From Cornus controversa (Eukaryota > Streptophyta > Magnoliopsida > Cornales > Cornaceae), in assembly GCA_026545225.1 (NCBI GenBank), contig CM048845.1, positions 13,950,501-14,014,500 of the forward strand: 64,000 nucleotides of DNA, read 5' to 3'. A program made the translations under genes and the position numbers. Shown here piece after piece: positions 47,299 through 59,877 of this stretch; position 1 is the first letter of the stretch; every line of letters starts with the position of its first letter. The notes below the pieces were generated by a model. The model ran no database searches. It was not told the origin of the DNA and worked only from the letters and a program-made list of their open reading frames with translations.

Positions 47299-47303
47299 TA
47301 ACC

Positions 47304-47835
47304 AATGCAAGTATGTCCAATTGTGAGAAGATCAGATTGCTTAAACCCAACTCTATGTTTGGCCTCTCAGAATTGGTGTTGCATGTGCAAGAGGGCGGAA
47401 GAGATAGTGAACCATCTCCTCCTTCACTGTCCTGTGGCGAGAGATATGTAGTCTATGTTTTTGGCAACTTTTGGTATGATTTGGATGTTTCTCGAATCTA
47501 CTTTTGGAGTGATTGAGACTTGGAGAGGATGTATAGTGGATAGCAACGCTTGGAGAGCCACACCCCTTTGTTTGTGGTGGGGCTTGTGGAGAGAGAGAAA
47601 TAGAAGATCTTTTGATGGTGAACAGTCTACTATTTGGTCTCTCAAATACGTCATTATGAGTTATTTATATTTTGGGATTAATGGGCGAAATTGTAAATTA
47701 GTGGGGAATTCGTAGATTTTGTTAATAGTCTAAAGTTTTAGGAGACCTTTTTTGGGCTCTGTGTATTCTCTTAGGGACGAACTTTCCTTTTGAGCGTATT
47801 TTTATAAAATTTGACTTGTAAAAAAAAATGTTTGC
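47304..47835 (+). pseudogene. LINE 3' end: zf-RVT region and poly(A)
   Basis: Reads [20 protein letters not shown] (47380-47445) and VARDM, and further on CLWWGLWRERNRRSFDG (47568-47622). This is the C-terminal zinc-binding region that follows the reverse transcriptase of plant L1-type LINEs (Cys-x2-Cys...His...Cys). An untranslated tail ends in A9 at 47820-47829. The polymerase itself is absent, the usual outcome of 5'-truncated insertion, or else the LTR element at 43621 split it. Confidence 0.82.
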
Positions 47836-48239
47836 CCTTTGAGAAGTCAGAACCCACAAGTCAAAAAAAAAAAGTACGAAAAATTATAGTGTAATCTCCA
47901 CACAAACCAACCCGCATTTTGTTCTTTATTCTTTAGTTTTCTTATTGCTTTTGTCAATTTTCATACTAAATTTGACTTACCATTAAAAAAACCATATTAA
48001 ATTTGTGTAGAATAAATGTATATTCATCCGTTTGCATTTTTACTATTATAAGTTTTGGGATACTATAACTATATTTCCTTAATTTTCTTCTTACAAAGTT
48101 TGATTGATTCTAAGAAAAACACATTATACCCCCTAATTTTTTATTTAATGCACGCCCTTAATTTCTTCTTCTCCTATTCTATATAAATGTCACAAAGCAC
48201 TCTGAATTACTTGTATTAACCTATAATTTTGTTCCTGCT
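47836..48239. other. Stretch without recognised genes
   Basis: AT-rich filler, nothing recognised. Confidence 0.4.
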
Positions 48240-48850
48240 CTGTGCTTTGGCTGCATAGCACATTTTACAGAGCTGACATATTCTCAAATAGAGAAAATTA
48301 ATGTAGGTGGTTGCTTTTCACTAATGGTTTGGCATCCTCTACAGGCTGGTTCAACTCCACTTGCAAAAGCTTCCAGGTTGATTATTTGAACTAATCATAA
48401 AATTATTTGACTTCTTCAGAGAGCTTGTGCTTTGGTGGCCGTTATGCAAGACTTGCCAATTGTTAAGTAATGCAAGACTCACCATGTTGGATGAGTGTCT
48501 ATTTTATCAATGGAAGTCATTAGAAAATCGTACTTTTAGCATTTGAAGAAGTAAACAAGGAAATTATGGTTTTGCTTGTGAACAAACTGGAGTTTGAGTC
48601 TTTCCTTGGCATCTGGATCAAGGGAGAAGATATAATTCTTGTATTCGTAGTGAAACAAAAATTGTGTGGAGAGTTTTGTGACCAATTATCAGCACATGAT
48701 TCCTGGTTCAGGCCCACAGAAGCGCAATAAATTTTCAAGGGAACAAGGAAATTTCATGATATAATTGCGTTATTATGAATAATCAGCTAGTTTTAGCCGT
48801 GTGGCGCTCTGTTGTTTGGCAGGCAACTTTTTGTGACATTATTTAGAACT
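48240..48850 (+). pseudogene. mTERF-flank duplicate with C-terminal relic 2
   Basis: 48240-48490 matches 37780-38030. 48510-48850 matches 38730-39060, including FVTNYQHMIP near 48675-48710 and a downstream CAGGCAACTTTTTGTGACAT. The 680 bp at 38031-38700 are absent here. It is a decayed copy of the region downstream of the mTERF gene, about 10 kb away, in the same orientation. Confidence 0.72.
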
Positions 48851-48854
48851 GAAA

Positions 48855-49052
48855 AGACGTGTAAACGATGTTGGTACTCTATTGTTGTAAAATCTCTGTG
48901 AGTCATAGTGGAATCTCTTTTCATTTGTGGATGTAGGCCGGTCTTGGCCGAACCACGTTATATATTGTGTTTATGTGATTTCTTTATTAGCTTTCATTGG
49001 AATATTTCCATGTTACTGTGATTTCTTTGCTTCAATAAATTGGTATCAGAGC
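48855..49052 (+). repeat. Copia-type LTR end with primer site
   Basis: Contains GATGTAGGCCGGTCTTGGCC and ends TTTGCTTCAATAAAT directly before TGGTATCAGAGC (49041-49052). This is an LTR 3' end and tRNA-Met primer site without a following coding region. Confidence 0.65.
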
Positions 49053-49136
49053 CGAAGGTGAAGAGATTCTGATGGGTAGATGTAGTTTATGGGTTGGTAG
49101 AATATGAAAAAACACTGATTGCGTGGAGTGGTACAC

Positions 49137-49377
49137 GGTTAAAAGACATGTAAACGGTGTTGGTACTCTAATGTCACAATATCTCTACGAATCATAATGA
49201 AATCTCATTTCATCCATAGATGTAATCATAATGTAATCTTTTCTAATTCGAAGATATAATCATAATAGAATTTCTTCTCGTTTGTAGATGTAGGTCAATT
49301 TTGGAGTGTTTTGTGTATGATTGCTTTATTTGGCTTTTGTTGGATCTCCATAATTTTGTGGTTTCTTTGCTTCAAAC

Positions 49378-49380
<3 letters not shown>
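49137..49380 (+). repeat. Second, diverged copy of the same LTR segment
   Basis: Parallels 48850-49040: AAAGACATGTAAACGGTGTT, GTTGGTACTCTA, GATGTAGGTCAATTTTGG and TGGTTTCTTTGCTTCAA. It has an internal duplication of the AATCATAATG-type phrase. Confidence 0.65.

Positions 49381-49382
<2 letters not shown>

Positions 49383-49422
<40 letters not shown>
49383..49422. repeat. (TA)n microsatellite
   Basis: About 20 TA units. Similar runs lie at 54209-54240, 60787-60819 and 61353-61375. Confidence 0.95.
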
Positions 49423-49424
<2 letters not shown>

Positions 49425-49929
49425 AGAACTCTTGTGATCGACAACACATTTTCATAGACTCATGATTAGTGTGACGAACAACACATTTTCAGAGTTTGCG
49501 TAACTGTGACACGTGACCTACAACAGACAACTCATTGTGATGTTCAGAAGAGAACCACCTTTCTGACCTGTAGTGACGGATGACACATTATCACACTCTT
49601 TAACTGCAACACTACCAATGTCATGATCGACAACAGATAACTCACCGTGAGGCTTTAAAGACGTGGTTTAGAAGTCTGAGGTGAGGTAGGTGAGTTATGT
49701 TGTCCAAGTAAATTTTACAACAATACATAAATTAATATATGCAGAAATGATTTCTTGTAAACCAGTGAGTAACAAATTCATCCACACCAGTCATTAGGAC
49801 TCTTAGATATGATAAAGGTAGTTACTTATTATGATTGGTGTGGATAAATTTTATTGCCCACCTATGAGTAATAAGTTATTTTCGTTAATATCTTATATAT
49901 CGATGAGTCAAACCTAAGGTAGTTACTTA
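49423..49929. other. Stretch without recognised genes
   Basis: Repeated phrases (GACAACACATTTTCA twice, GTAGTTACTTATTATGATTG twice) but no coding family. It may hold the left terminal repeat of the MULE, which I could not pair. Confidence 0.4.
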
Positions 49930-52434
49930 TTATGATTGGAGCATGGTTTGTATCACATAGATTTCAATTATTTTGATATTAATCCATTATATTATCAAAG
50001 TGATGAATTGGAAAGCTTAAATTCTTCTTCTGAAGATGATGAATATCACATGCCTGCTGCACCAAATAGGGTTTATTTTGAGAGTAAACTCTTAGAGGTT
50101 GGGAAGAAATTTGAATAATATGCAAAGTTCAGAAAGACATTGAGGAGTGATTCTGTTGCTCAGAAGTACAATATTAAATTTTTTAAAAATAAAGGAAATA
50201 GAGTTACTACAATGTGTTCTGTTGACTGTGGGTAGAGGATTCATGTATCCATTAACTCCTATGATGGCAACTTCCAAATAAAAATTTCATACCAAAGCAT
50301 ATCTGCACATGAAGAAAACTTAGTACGAAAGCAACATCTAAGTTTTTGGCAAACAATTACATGGAGACTTCGAGGGATGAACCAAGATGGAAGCCAAGTG
50401 CAATGAAGAAGGCAATGTTGAGAGATTTTGATCTTAATGTGTCAAAGTACAAGGTTAGGGGGAAAAAAGAAGGCAAAGTTACACATTGAGGGGGACCATG
50501 GTTTGCAATTTGATAGGGCTAGAGACTACTGCCAGCTTATTCAAAGCACCAATCCTGGCAGCATTGCAGTGACCACTGTGAATAGACCAACATTGGATGA
50601 CTCTGCAAGATTTGAAGGCTTGTTTGTTTGCTTTGAAGCAATGAAGAAAGGATTCTTGGAAGGATGTAGGTCATTTATTGGACTAGATGGTTGCTTTTTG
50701 AAGGGGCCATACAAAAGTCGGATGTCAAGTACAATTGGAAAAAATGGAGACAATGGTTTTTTTCAAATAGCCATAGCTGTGGTGAGAGCTGAAATAAAAT
50801 AGTCTTGGAAGTGGATTCTAGAACAGCTACAAAAAGCATTGGGCCCGTTCAATAGATTTACTTTTATGTCTGACAAGCAGAAGGTATTCAATTTCTTTTA
50901 TATTTAATATATTTTTATTATTGCAAATCTTAAACTTTGTTTCTTTGGCTAATGTATTTTTATTTTTATCTATTTTATAGGGTTGAGTAGAGTGTTTTGA
51001 AGACATATTGCATGGGACTGACCATAAATACTGTGTCAAGCATATGTATACTAATTTTAAGAAAACTCACAAGGGGTCAATGTTGAGAGCTGAGATGTGG
51101 AATACAGCAAAGGCACTGACTGAGGAAAAATTTAACTACCAAATGGAAGTTATCAGGAAGATTTCCAAGGATGCATATGAGTGGCTTGCAAAGGTTCCAG
51201 CTAGGTTGTGGTCAAGAAGCAAATTCAATAACATGTCTAAGTGTGATTTGCTTGTTAATAATCTTTGTGAGACATGGAATGATAACATTGGTGAAGCCAG
51301 GGATAAGCCACTAATTATTTGTTTTGAGTGGATTTAAGGTAATTTGATGTATAGGAATCAATCCAAAAGGGGGTGGATTCAAAATCAAGAAGGACTATTG
51401 TGCCCTACAATAGCACTAAAATTGAAGACATTGATGGATGATGCAAGACATTATAGTGTAAAATAGGCAGCCCCTGAAATATATGAAGTTTCCTATGAGG
51501 GGGTGAATGATGGTGTCAACTTGGGAACTAGACAATGCAATTGTAGAGGATGGGATCTCATAGGGATACCATGTATCCATGCCATTGCCTGTATTATATC
51601 CGAAAGGGGTAACCCTAAGACTTGGGTGGATACTTGTTATCATAGGGAGACATAAATGAGGACATATAGTCCTATCATATTCCCTATACCCTTAAGACAC
51701 ATGACACTTGAAGTTGGCATTGCACCAATACACCCACCCATTTTTAAGCCTACAACTGGTAGGCCTAAAAAGGTAAGAAAAAAAGCAATTGATGAGATTA
51801 ACAAAAAAATAGGGCAAGTTAGCATGCAAAGGCAACATTTCAAGTGTGCTAAGTGTGGGGATAAAGGCCACAATACTAGAACTTGCAAGACTATAGAGGA
51901 AAAACTTGCAAGGCTTCATACTAAGGTTAGAAGAAGTGTAAGTGGTCGACCAAAGCAGGCAATTGCTCCTGGTCTACCTGGTGGACTACCAGACGTTAGA
52001 GGAGCTGATATTTCAAGGCAAGAAATTGAGTGTGTGAGTGGAGTTACAGTACGAGTGACTACAAGAGGAAGAGGGAATGCCAAAGGAGCAACATGAAATA
52101 CCAAGCAACTTCAAAAGGTAAAATTGTTATTTTATATATATATATATATATTTCTTAGGTACGTTTTATTATTTTGTAATAACAATATTATGTTATTACA
52201 TAGGTCATTAATGTACCATCAAGGTATGAGAGTTTGTTTAATACCTTTTCTCAAAGTTCTTCTGTTGATCTTAATGTATTGTGGAATACTCAAGCTTCAA
52301 CATCATTAAGGTATGTAAAGTGTTTTAAATTTTTTAAATATTATTATGAATGTACCCAGAATAACCCATATGATGTTGAATACATTTCCTTTTCAATTTT
52401 GTTGACAGACCAACTGCAATGTACCTAAGAAATT
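49930..52434 (+). pseudogene. MuDR-type (MULE) transposase with intron, inactivated
   Basis: Order as in plant MURA proteins. The N-terminal Asp/Glu-rich region has SLNSSSEDDEYHMP. The MuDR DNA-binding domain follows (ESKLLEVGKKFE, FRKTLRSDSVAQKYNIKF; 50080-50300). The MULE transposase core has FEGLFVCFEAMKKGFLEGCR, then FIGLDGCFLKGPYK with the first catalytic Asp, and KALGPFNRFTFMSDKQK. A 98-bp intron lies at 50884-50981 (GTATTC...TTATAG). Exon 2 reads VECFEDILHGTDHKYCVKHM, then the SWIM finger RQCNCRGWDLIGIPCIHAI (51533-51590) and the CCHC knuckle FKCAKCGDKGHNTRTCK (51840-51890). A further exon (52205-52312, INVPSRYESLFNTFSQSSS) probably ends the protein. Stops near 50116, 50233, 50800, 50984 and 51336 and a frame change near 50400 kill it. 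No ATG is seen at the left edge. Confidence 0.92.
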
Positions 52435-54207
52435 AAGTGCAACATGGGACTTGAGGATGCACATGCCATTGCTATCAACACCTTTTGTTTATATGGTGTT
52501 TTTATTTTAGTGTATGACAACATTTAAACATGCACACCTTAACACCTTTTTTTTTTTTTTGGTATTTTGTGTTAGGTGTGATTTTGTTGGAATAGATGTG
52601 CCCTATTAGTTGGAACTTGGTTACTTAATTATGAATGACATCAATATTTTGTTACAGTTTGTGTTTGGATGTTATTTTAGAGTTGGTTTTATGTGAATTT
52701 GTTGTTATGCATGTTTTACAGGTGTTTTGAGTAACATGGTTTCTATAAAGAAGAGATCATATTGCTTCAAGAAATTAGTTTGGACTCAACTTAGTGATAT
52801 GGTGTACAAATTGTATGCTTAGTGGTAGTTTTTAGTTATTGCATTTTCAGTTATTGGTAGGTCAAAACAAGTGTGAAATTTTGCATTCTTTGCACAATCT
52901 TCTCAAAATGTCATCCAAACATAGCCATCGACTACAGTTGAATCATGACAAAAAAAATATAGGCAAATTGTATACATGCATGAGTGAGAGAGAGATGAGA
53001 CTTGTTGGGTCTATATATGCCTACAAACAATTTTTTACTTCAAAATATTCAAAACAGTTACTAAAATTAGTAGATATATAAAATATGTATACACGCCTAT
53101 ATATATATATGCTAACAAGAAATTATAAACCCACAATTAAATTAAGAATCAACAAACAAAATGGTTGAGAGATGGGTGGAGACAGAGAGAGTCGAATATG
53201 GGTTCATGTAAATTGGGCTATGTTCGATCACATTGAATGTGTATAAGGGTATATCTGGTATGATATTTTGTCAAGTTATTTGATTATTTAATAATAAGGT
53301 TAAAATTGTAAATGTGCTAGGTTGATAATTGGTAAGTGGTATTTGATTGGGTCTGAGGGGGTAATTTGCTCACGTTTGCAAATGTGAGGGTGTGATGTGA
53401 TTCAAAATATAGCACAGAGGGATTTACTGCACCTTTTCAAAACGATATGGGGGTTTTGGGCCCTTTTGCCAAAAAATCCCAACAAAGTCTATAACTAGTA
53501 CAATTCATCTTTTACTCTTTTCATATATCACGTATGTTGCCTAACTAATTTTTTCCAAATTATTTTGCTAAAATTTTTATTGAAAATAAATAATTTAAGC
53601 ACAAAAATTGATTTATTAAGATAATTTGATAATATTTTTAGATAACATTATCTTAAATTCATAGAAATTTATTTTTTATTATTGAGTATTTTTAAGCAAT
53701 ATTAAATAAATAAATAAAAATAGAAAAAATCATTTATTATTTATAAATGTAATGAATGAAGAGTATTTCATTGTATTTTTACATGTTGTGAGTATTTACA
53801 GAAAGTGAATTTGAAATAATTTTTTAAATATTTTTCGATTATTAATTTTGATAACAATTAATATTTTTTTAAATAGTTATTAGTTACAAAATATTGAAAG
53901 TAGAGAGAAAATTTGTATTTTAGTGTGAAAAAAAAGGCACTAATGAAAATTGAGAAATAAATGGCAATGCTGAAAAAAAGTTAATTATTTATAAATTTTG
54001 AACCTAGTTGGAAATATTCTTTAAATTGTAAAAATTTTATACGACTTATTTGTTATTAGTGTTTAAAAATAGAATTTCCTTGTCTTTTTTAAAATTTTAT
54101 AACACTTATTTTTTTTTAGAGTTTAAAAGTAGGACAAGATTAAAATAGCAACGACCATGATGTTCTTCTCTTTTATCTCCGACGACAAGCTCAAATCTAG
54201 TTTCTAG

Positions 54208-54245
<38 letters not shown>

Positions 54246-54436
54246 CCGTGTATATATATGTGGAAAGTGTATATATAACTTGTATGGTTATATGAGAAAC
54301 TTAAAGGGTGATTTGAGTGTTTTATGGTGGAGATATATTGATTTATGTGTTAATTTGGTGTATTTTATGGCTGATTTGGAAGTAATTGAAGGAATGAAAA
54401 CCTAAAAATTCGCCGGTTGGGATTAGCAAAGATATG
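52435..54436. other. AT-rich stretch without recognised genes
   Basis: 53500-54130 is extremely AT-rich. 53270-53470 contains a GGGGGTAATTTGCTCACG / GAGGGATTTACTGCACC pair that may be a transposon end. (TA)n at 54209-54240. No coding signal. Confidence 0.45.
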
Positions 54437-55366
54437 TGTGGCCCCCCAAAACGCTAAGGCCCATAACACCAACTCCAAATACTAAGCCCACAAACTCACC
54501 ACGAAAAGTCCAAATTCAACCACTCATCCAAACTAAGCCTTCACGACATAGACGCAAACACAGTACCTCAAGCCCAAACCGAACACAAGTCAAGGTGACG
54601 TGAGATAAATTCAACCTGATATACCCACACGCCCCACTTGCCTAAACCATCATCTAACCTAGCCACCTCCTCCTTCAGAAGACAAATATCATCCGCCCAC
54701 ATCCGAAGCCCAGAAAAGTCCAGCAAACATAATGATGAAAGAGACAAGCCCAAGTGAAAGAAAGGGACAGAAAGAAAAGCCTGTAAATAAAGGAAACAAG
54801 AGGAAAGAAGGGGCTGAAAAATTGGTATAAGAACTTTGTACTTGTATCCATCACGGAAGTGATTGATACCATCCACAGACATGCCCTATACAGAGTGTAC
54901 TTGTATCCATCATGAAAGTGATTGATACCATCCATGGACATGCCCTATACAGAGTTCTTATACCAAATTTTTAGCCCTTTCTTTCCTTTTGTTTCCTCTA
55001 TTTATAGGATTTTTCTTTTTGTCCCTTTCCTCCACTTGGGTTTGTCTCTTTCATCATTATGTTTGTTGGCCTTTCTGGACTTCAGATGTGGGTGGATGAT
55101 ATTTGTCTTCTGAAGCAGGAGGTGGCTGGGTTTGATGATGGTTTAGGCAAGTGGGGCGTGTGGGCATGTCGTGTTGAGTTTATTTCGTTTGTTGGCGGCC
55201 CACGTTACCTTAACTTGCGTTCGATTTGGGCTTGAGGTACTGTGTTTGGGTTTATGTCGTGCATGCCCAGTCTGAATGAGTGGTTAAGTTTGGACTTTTC
55301 TTAGATAGTTTGTGGGCTTAGTAGTTGGAGTTGGTGTTATGGGCCTTAGCATTTTGGGGGTCCACA
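54437..55366. mobile_element. Large fold-back element (long inverted repeat)
   Basis: Left arm 54437-54836 and right arm 54955-55366 are inverted copies of each other over about 400 bp. Ends: TGTGGCCCCCCAAAACGC and the complement of ATTTTGGGGGTCCACA. Matched interior phrases: AAGGCCCATAACACCAACTCC-like at both ends, CCCACACGCCCCACTTGCC against GGCAAGTGGGGCGTGTGGG. The loop is two tandem 59-bp units (54837-54895, 54896-54954). No transposase. ORFs on both arms mirror each other and are not evidence of genes. Target duplication not clear. Confidence 0.88.
54837..54954 (+). repeat. Two 59-bp tandem units in the fold-back loop
   Basis: Both start TGTACTTGTATCCATCA and end CATGCCCTATACAGAG. They differ at a few positions. 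Confidence 0.93.
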
Positions 55367-56540
55367 ACTATATATATATACACCATAACTTCATAGGTCA
55401 TGTTTTGAGATAATTTGAGGAGTGATCAGGGAGAAAATTTTACTTTTGGTAGGTATGAGAAATATAAGGGACTAATATACAGTACCACTTTCTTGGCATT
55501 TCTTTGATGATTGGGTTCAATCTGACAAATATAGATTATTATTTCTATGCAACTAATATACTAGTTTGTAGCTTTGTTTCCAATGGGTGGGAAATGGGTA
55601 AATTACAGTGACACTTTTGTGGTTTGACTTATTTCATACAAAGATAAATTTTACTTGATATAAATTCTAATCATATTTTTATTCCTTAGTTTAGTGTTAA
55701 ATGTCTAATATACTTTCAATTTTATATATATTTTTTTCCAAAATATCAGTTATGTATATCTGCCAATTTACCCCCTCACACACTCACTCTATCTCAAAAC
55801 CACTACACCATCATCCGAAACCACCCCTTTCTCTCTCTATCGTCCCCCCCTCTCTCTCTCTCTAAACCCTTTCAAACTCAATCACTGTAAACCCATCTCT
55901 TTTTTTTTTTCGGTTGGCCAGAAATGGGACGTGTGAGTTTCGGTTCAATGGTGGCCAATGTGTTGGGCTATCCGCTTCGAGCTTAGTCAAAAGAGATGCT
56001 TCAACAATAAGAAATGTTAGTGAAGACTTGGCTTGAATGAGACCCATTTCCTTTTCTCGCATGGGTGTGCTTCGAATAGTGGTTGTATGACTGGTTAATG
56101 GCAAGGAGCTATGGGTCTTCTATTGGCGATGTTGATAGTGGAGATGATGGAGTTTCTGGTAGTGTGAAGTAGACCCGGAAATGATTAATGCTAGCAGTGG
56201 TTGTGCATGGAGTTGGTGTTAGCTCGACTGTTAGAGTTGGACGGTGATTGGATTAGTGGTGGCATTGTAGTGCTCCGGTGAAGTGGATGATGAAGATGAT
56301 GAGGACATGGGTTGTGCATGGTTAGTTTCGGTGGTTGGAACTAGAGAGGAGTCCCAAATGTGGGTCTGTGCGTGGCCGTGTATGCAATGTTGTTCTGGTT
56401 AAAAAGACCTAGATAAGTCTTTGTATTGGGTTTCACCAGTGGTGGTTGGTGGTGAAGATTCAGTAGTGATAATGGTGGAGCTCTGGTGCCGAGGTGGTTC
56501 ACAGTTGATGGTGGTGTCAAGGTGGTTTATGGTGGTCGTG
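55367..56540. other. Stretch without recognised genes
   Basis: 55599 starts a GGGTAAATTACAGTGACAC phrase resembling MULE-type terminal repeats. A CT-rich tract runs 55790-55870. 56100-56540 is rich in GGTGGTGATGG-like codon-free repeats that continue after the copia at 60548. Confidence 0.45.
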
Positions 56541-56545
56541 AAGTT

Positions 56546-57210
56546 TGTTATATCAACCAAATATTATATTTGTATGCTAAACAGGCAAAACAAGATATAA
56601 TTATACTTAGTAACATAAACAGAACTAGGAAGTTAAACAAAATAGAAAATTATCAACTAACTTACAGAATGATTGAATAATAATTAAATTGAATCCGAGC
56701 CTTGTGTAAACACAATTTTCTTAAGACAAATTTGTTCCCTTATAGTGCTTAAGGTGATGAACAATTGTCTCCCAAGATAGAACGAATTTACGATTCTAAA
56801 GAGGCAGCACTTCAATCTTTAGAATCCTTTAAACACAACTTGTGCAGTACTCGAACTATATATATATGCAGAGATAGATGATATGAAATTGTTTCTATTT
56901 TGTTATGCATGACTGGCTATATATAGAGTCAATGGTGAACAGATATGTTTGTTCGTGAAGAGTTATACCTATTTCAGAATAGACATGTTTGTTCGTGAAG
57001 AGTCATACATATTCCAGAATAGACATATTTTTTCGTGAAGAGTCATACCTATTCCAGAATAGACATGTTTGTTCGTTAAGAATCATAACTCTTCCAGAAT
57101 AGTCATGTCTATTCTTTACACAACCACCACTTAAGGCCATGTTTGGTTGGAGGATTTTATAATCAATTTCTCATTCAATAATTAACAATTTTTGAAAAAT
57201 TCGTCCAACA
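56546..57210 (-). repeat. 3' LTR of the minus-strand copia
   Basis: 665 bp, the same length as the partner. Internal short repeats at 56940-57110. Confidence 0.9.
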
Positions 57211-57789
57211 ATCCCCCACATGAATGAAATTGATTAGATATCAATGTAAATGATAATGATAATGCAGACACTAATTCGAGTACAATTGAAAAACTACTGC
57301 ATCGGGTTAAGTAGCCTAATGGCCCTGAACTTGCCCTAGTGAAAGACTATCGGATTTACGTAGCTAATCAGTAGACATGACATCTTTGAATAGTCAGCCA
57401 TTAATGTAAATCAAGACAATAGAATTCACACAGTATTTCTTCAGACACAGTTGGTTCTCACGTTTGTGTTCATTTTTGCCCTGAACATCTCTTGGTTTCG
57501 TGAGTGTTTTAGAGAATTAAGCTTTAATATTCTCATAGAGGCGGCCCCTTCTTACTTACATAGGTGATCTCTATGAAAAGGATCCTGCAATACTTTACTT
57601 GGACATTTTCCAAGATATAGAAATCATTAAAAGCTTAACTTACCCTAGTTCTCGCGGTAGATGTGCACTGTCTCATCATAGGAATGGTTAGGAGTAAATA
57701 TCTCCTCAGTGCTTATTGAGTTCTACATAGTTCGATTTGCCCTTTGAACCTAGATCTTGGGATCTCTAGTTAGCTAGGTTGGGTTGCCA

Positions 57790-58060
57790 CTATGACGACT
57801 CTTATTAAGACATAGGCTTTAAACCCATTTCCTTTGATGAACTTTCTATTCGCTCTCGTGGCAAGCCTTTTGTAAACGGATCCGCAATATTCTCTTTTGA
57901 CTTTGCATAATCAATTGAGATAATTCTATTAGAGAGCAAATTGTCTAATGGTATTATGTCTTCGTCGTATGTGACATGACTTACCGTTATACATGTGACT
58001 ATGTGCCCTTCCTATTGCTGATTGGCTATCGTAATGTATACATATAGTAGGCACAAGTTT
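57790..58060 (-). pseudogene. Copia RNase H C-terminal relic
   Basis: The minus strand reads YDSQSAIGRAHSHMYNGKS and CHIRRRHNTIRQF, then, after a stop and shift, SIDYAKSKENIADPFTKGLP and RERIESSSKEMGLKP. This is the typical end of a copia polyprotein, just upstream of its 3' LTR. Several stops; no upstream domains remain. Confidence 0.85.
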
Positions 58061-59877
58061 TGATTAATTTGGACTATCCTTTTATTCTTTTTCTTTGAGC
58101 CTTGTTTCACAACATTAGCCTTAATTTCAATCATTGATAAATGCAATCAATAATTTCAAGATGGATCTTAACCACCTCAATACACTTGGTATTCTCTTAG
58201 ATTGCTTGTATATCAAGTTAAGTGCAACTTGTCATTTAGATCAGAACAACATAATTAGAAAACATATCCATCTAGAGTATCTTTAGCATGCATCATACTC
58301 ATTGACATGTAACCACCTAAACTATGTCATTGATTTAGTGTTTATTTCAATCTACATATAGATTCTCCAAGTTTACACACTCTTTTCATAATCTAAAACT
58401 ATGAACCCTCCTTGGTTATTTCAAATCAATTTTTCATTAATAGAATCTCGTTCTATATTTCTTGAAATATGCACAAGATATGTCCCATTCATATCCTAAT
58501 AATTTTAGGATTTAAATATTATCACATTATATAGATACCCCCACATTTCAAAGTATTTATAGAAATATATAAGGTCTTTCTATATATCAATCAACTGGTG
58601 TCTTAATAATTTTTTTAATGAGATGTAAGATTAAATTTGAGGATAGTTGAGCTTCCCCCACAACTTCTGGGTAATCCAGAATTTATCTACAAATCATTTA
58701 TATTTTATGATTATTGCATTTTAGCAACATCATTTCACTTAAATTGCTAAATTGACTCTCAACCTCATTCTCAAATTTTGCTTCATATATAGTATCTTAT
58801 GTAATTCCTTTCAAAGTATTAAATACTTTTTCCATCTCTCATGTGCACATATATTAAATCACATATATCATTGTGATCTAATGCTAGAGGTACAATACTC
58901 TTTTGTATAGGTGAAAATAAATTCTAGTTAATTTCCTTTCACATGTGCCAAATTTGAGTTAGGACATCCACACAAGTTGAAAAATTAACTTGATTTTAGG
59001 TTTATAATAAATCTCTTACACACCCTTGGATTTAATATACATTTACTCATTGAAGAACGAGTTCTCTCCCTAAAGTTATTTCTCATATAACCTTATTTTG
59101 GTAATAGAAGATTTTCTTAAGAAGATTTAACCTTCATATTTGATAAATAATACAATCCTCATATCAAAGCAGATATGATGAGGAATATCGACTCATCACC
59201 CTCTGATTTGACTATTAGGTTGATTTTAGAAATCATGATAAACACCATTTATCACGAGTACCCTCAATGGTCTTATATGGTATATATCTCTTTCATACCC
59301 CATTATTCCTCTATCACAACATGTACCTTGGAGAATTTCAAGATTTCTCCTTATTCTCGACGATAATATTTATCTCTATTACACTTGTCATTCGTCACAT
59401 TATAGAAATATTGATAAATACAACACTGATTTAAATGCCACACTAGATCAATATTTTATAAATATTGAATATCATGTATCATAGTTAAACTTATCACCAA
59501 GATATAAGCATACTAAATGCAAATCATAAAACTACCAAATAAAGACATTCAACTCAAATCGTATGACTTGCATATATACAAAATGCATATTCAATATCAT
59601 ACCAATATTGAATTAAGGCATAACACAAACTTAAACAATATTATATCACAAAAATTGAATTTTACAAAATAAATAATACTCTATATGGTACTGATATTTC
59701 ACAAATATTTAACTAATATTGAACCTGTCAATATTTTATACTTTGTATAAAATCACTATCTTAAATAGTAGCATATACAACAGCAAATCACATGTTTTGT
59801 CTTAAGTTTGTAAATCAAATATTTCTGTTTATTAAGAACACTAAGTATAATGAAAAACAACAGATTTGTCTTAAGAT

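Noticed and set aside
54568..55113. ORFs in the fold-back arms as a transport protein
   Set aside because: The two arms encode mirrored hydrophobic runs in both directions, and no family motif is present.
54425..55380. Target-site duplication of the fold-back element
   Set aside because: Flanks GATATG and ACTATATA do not give a convincing match of any length.
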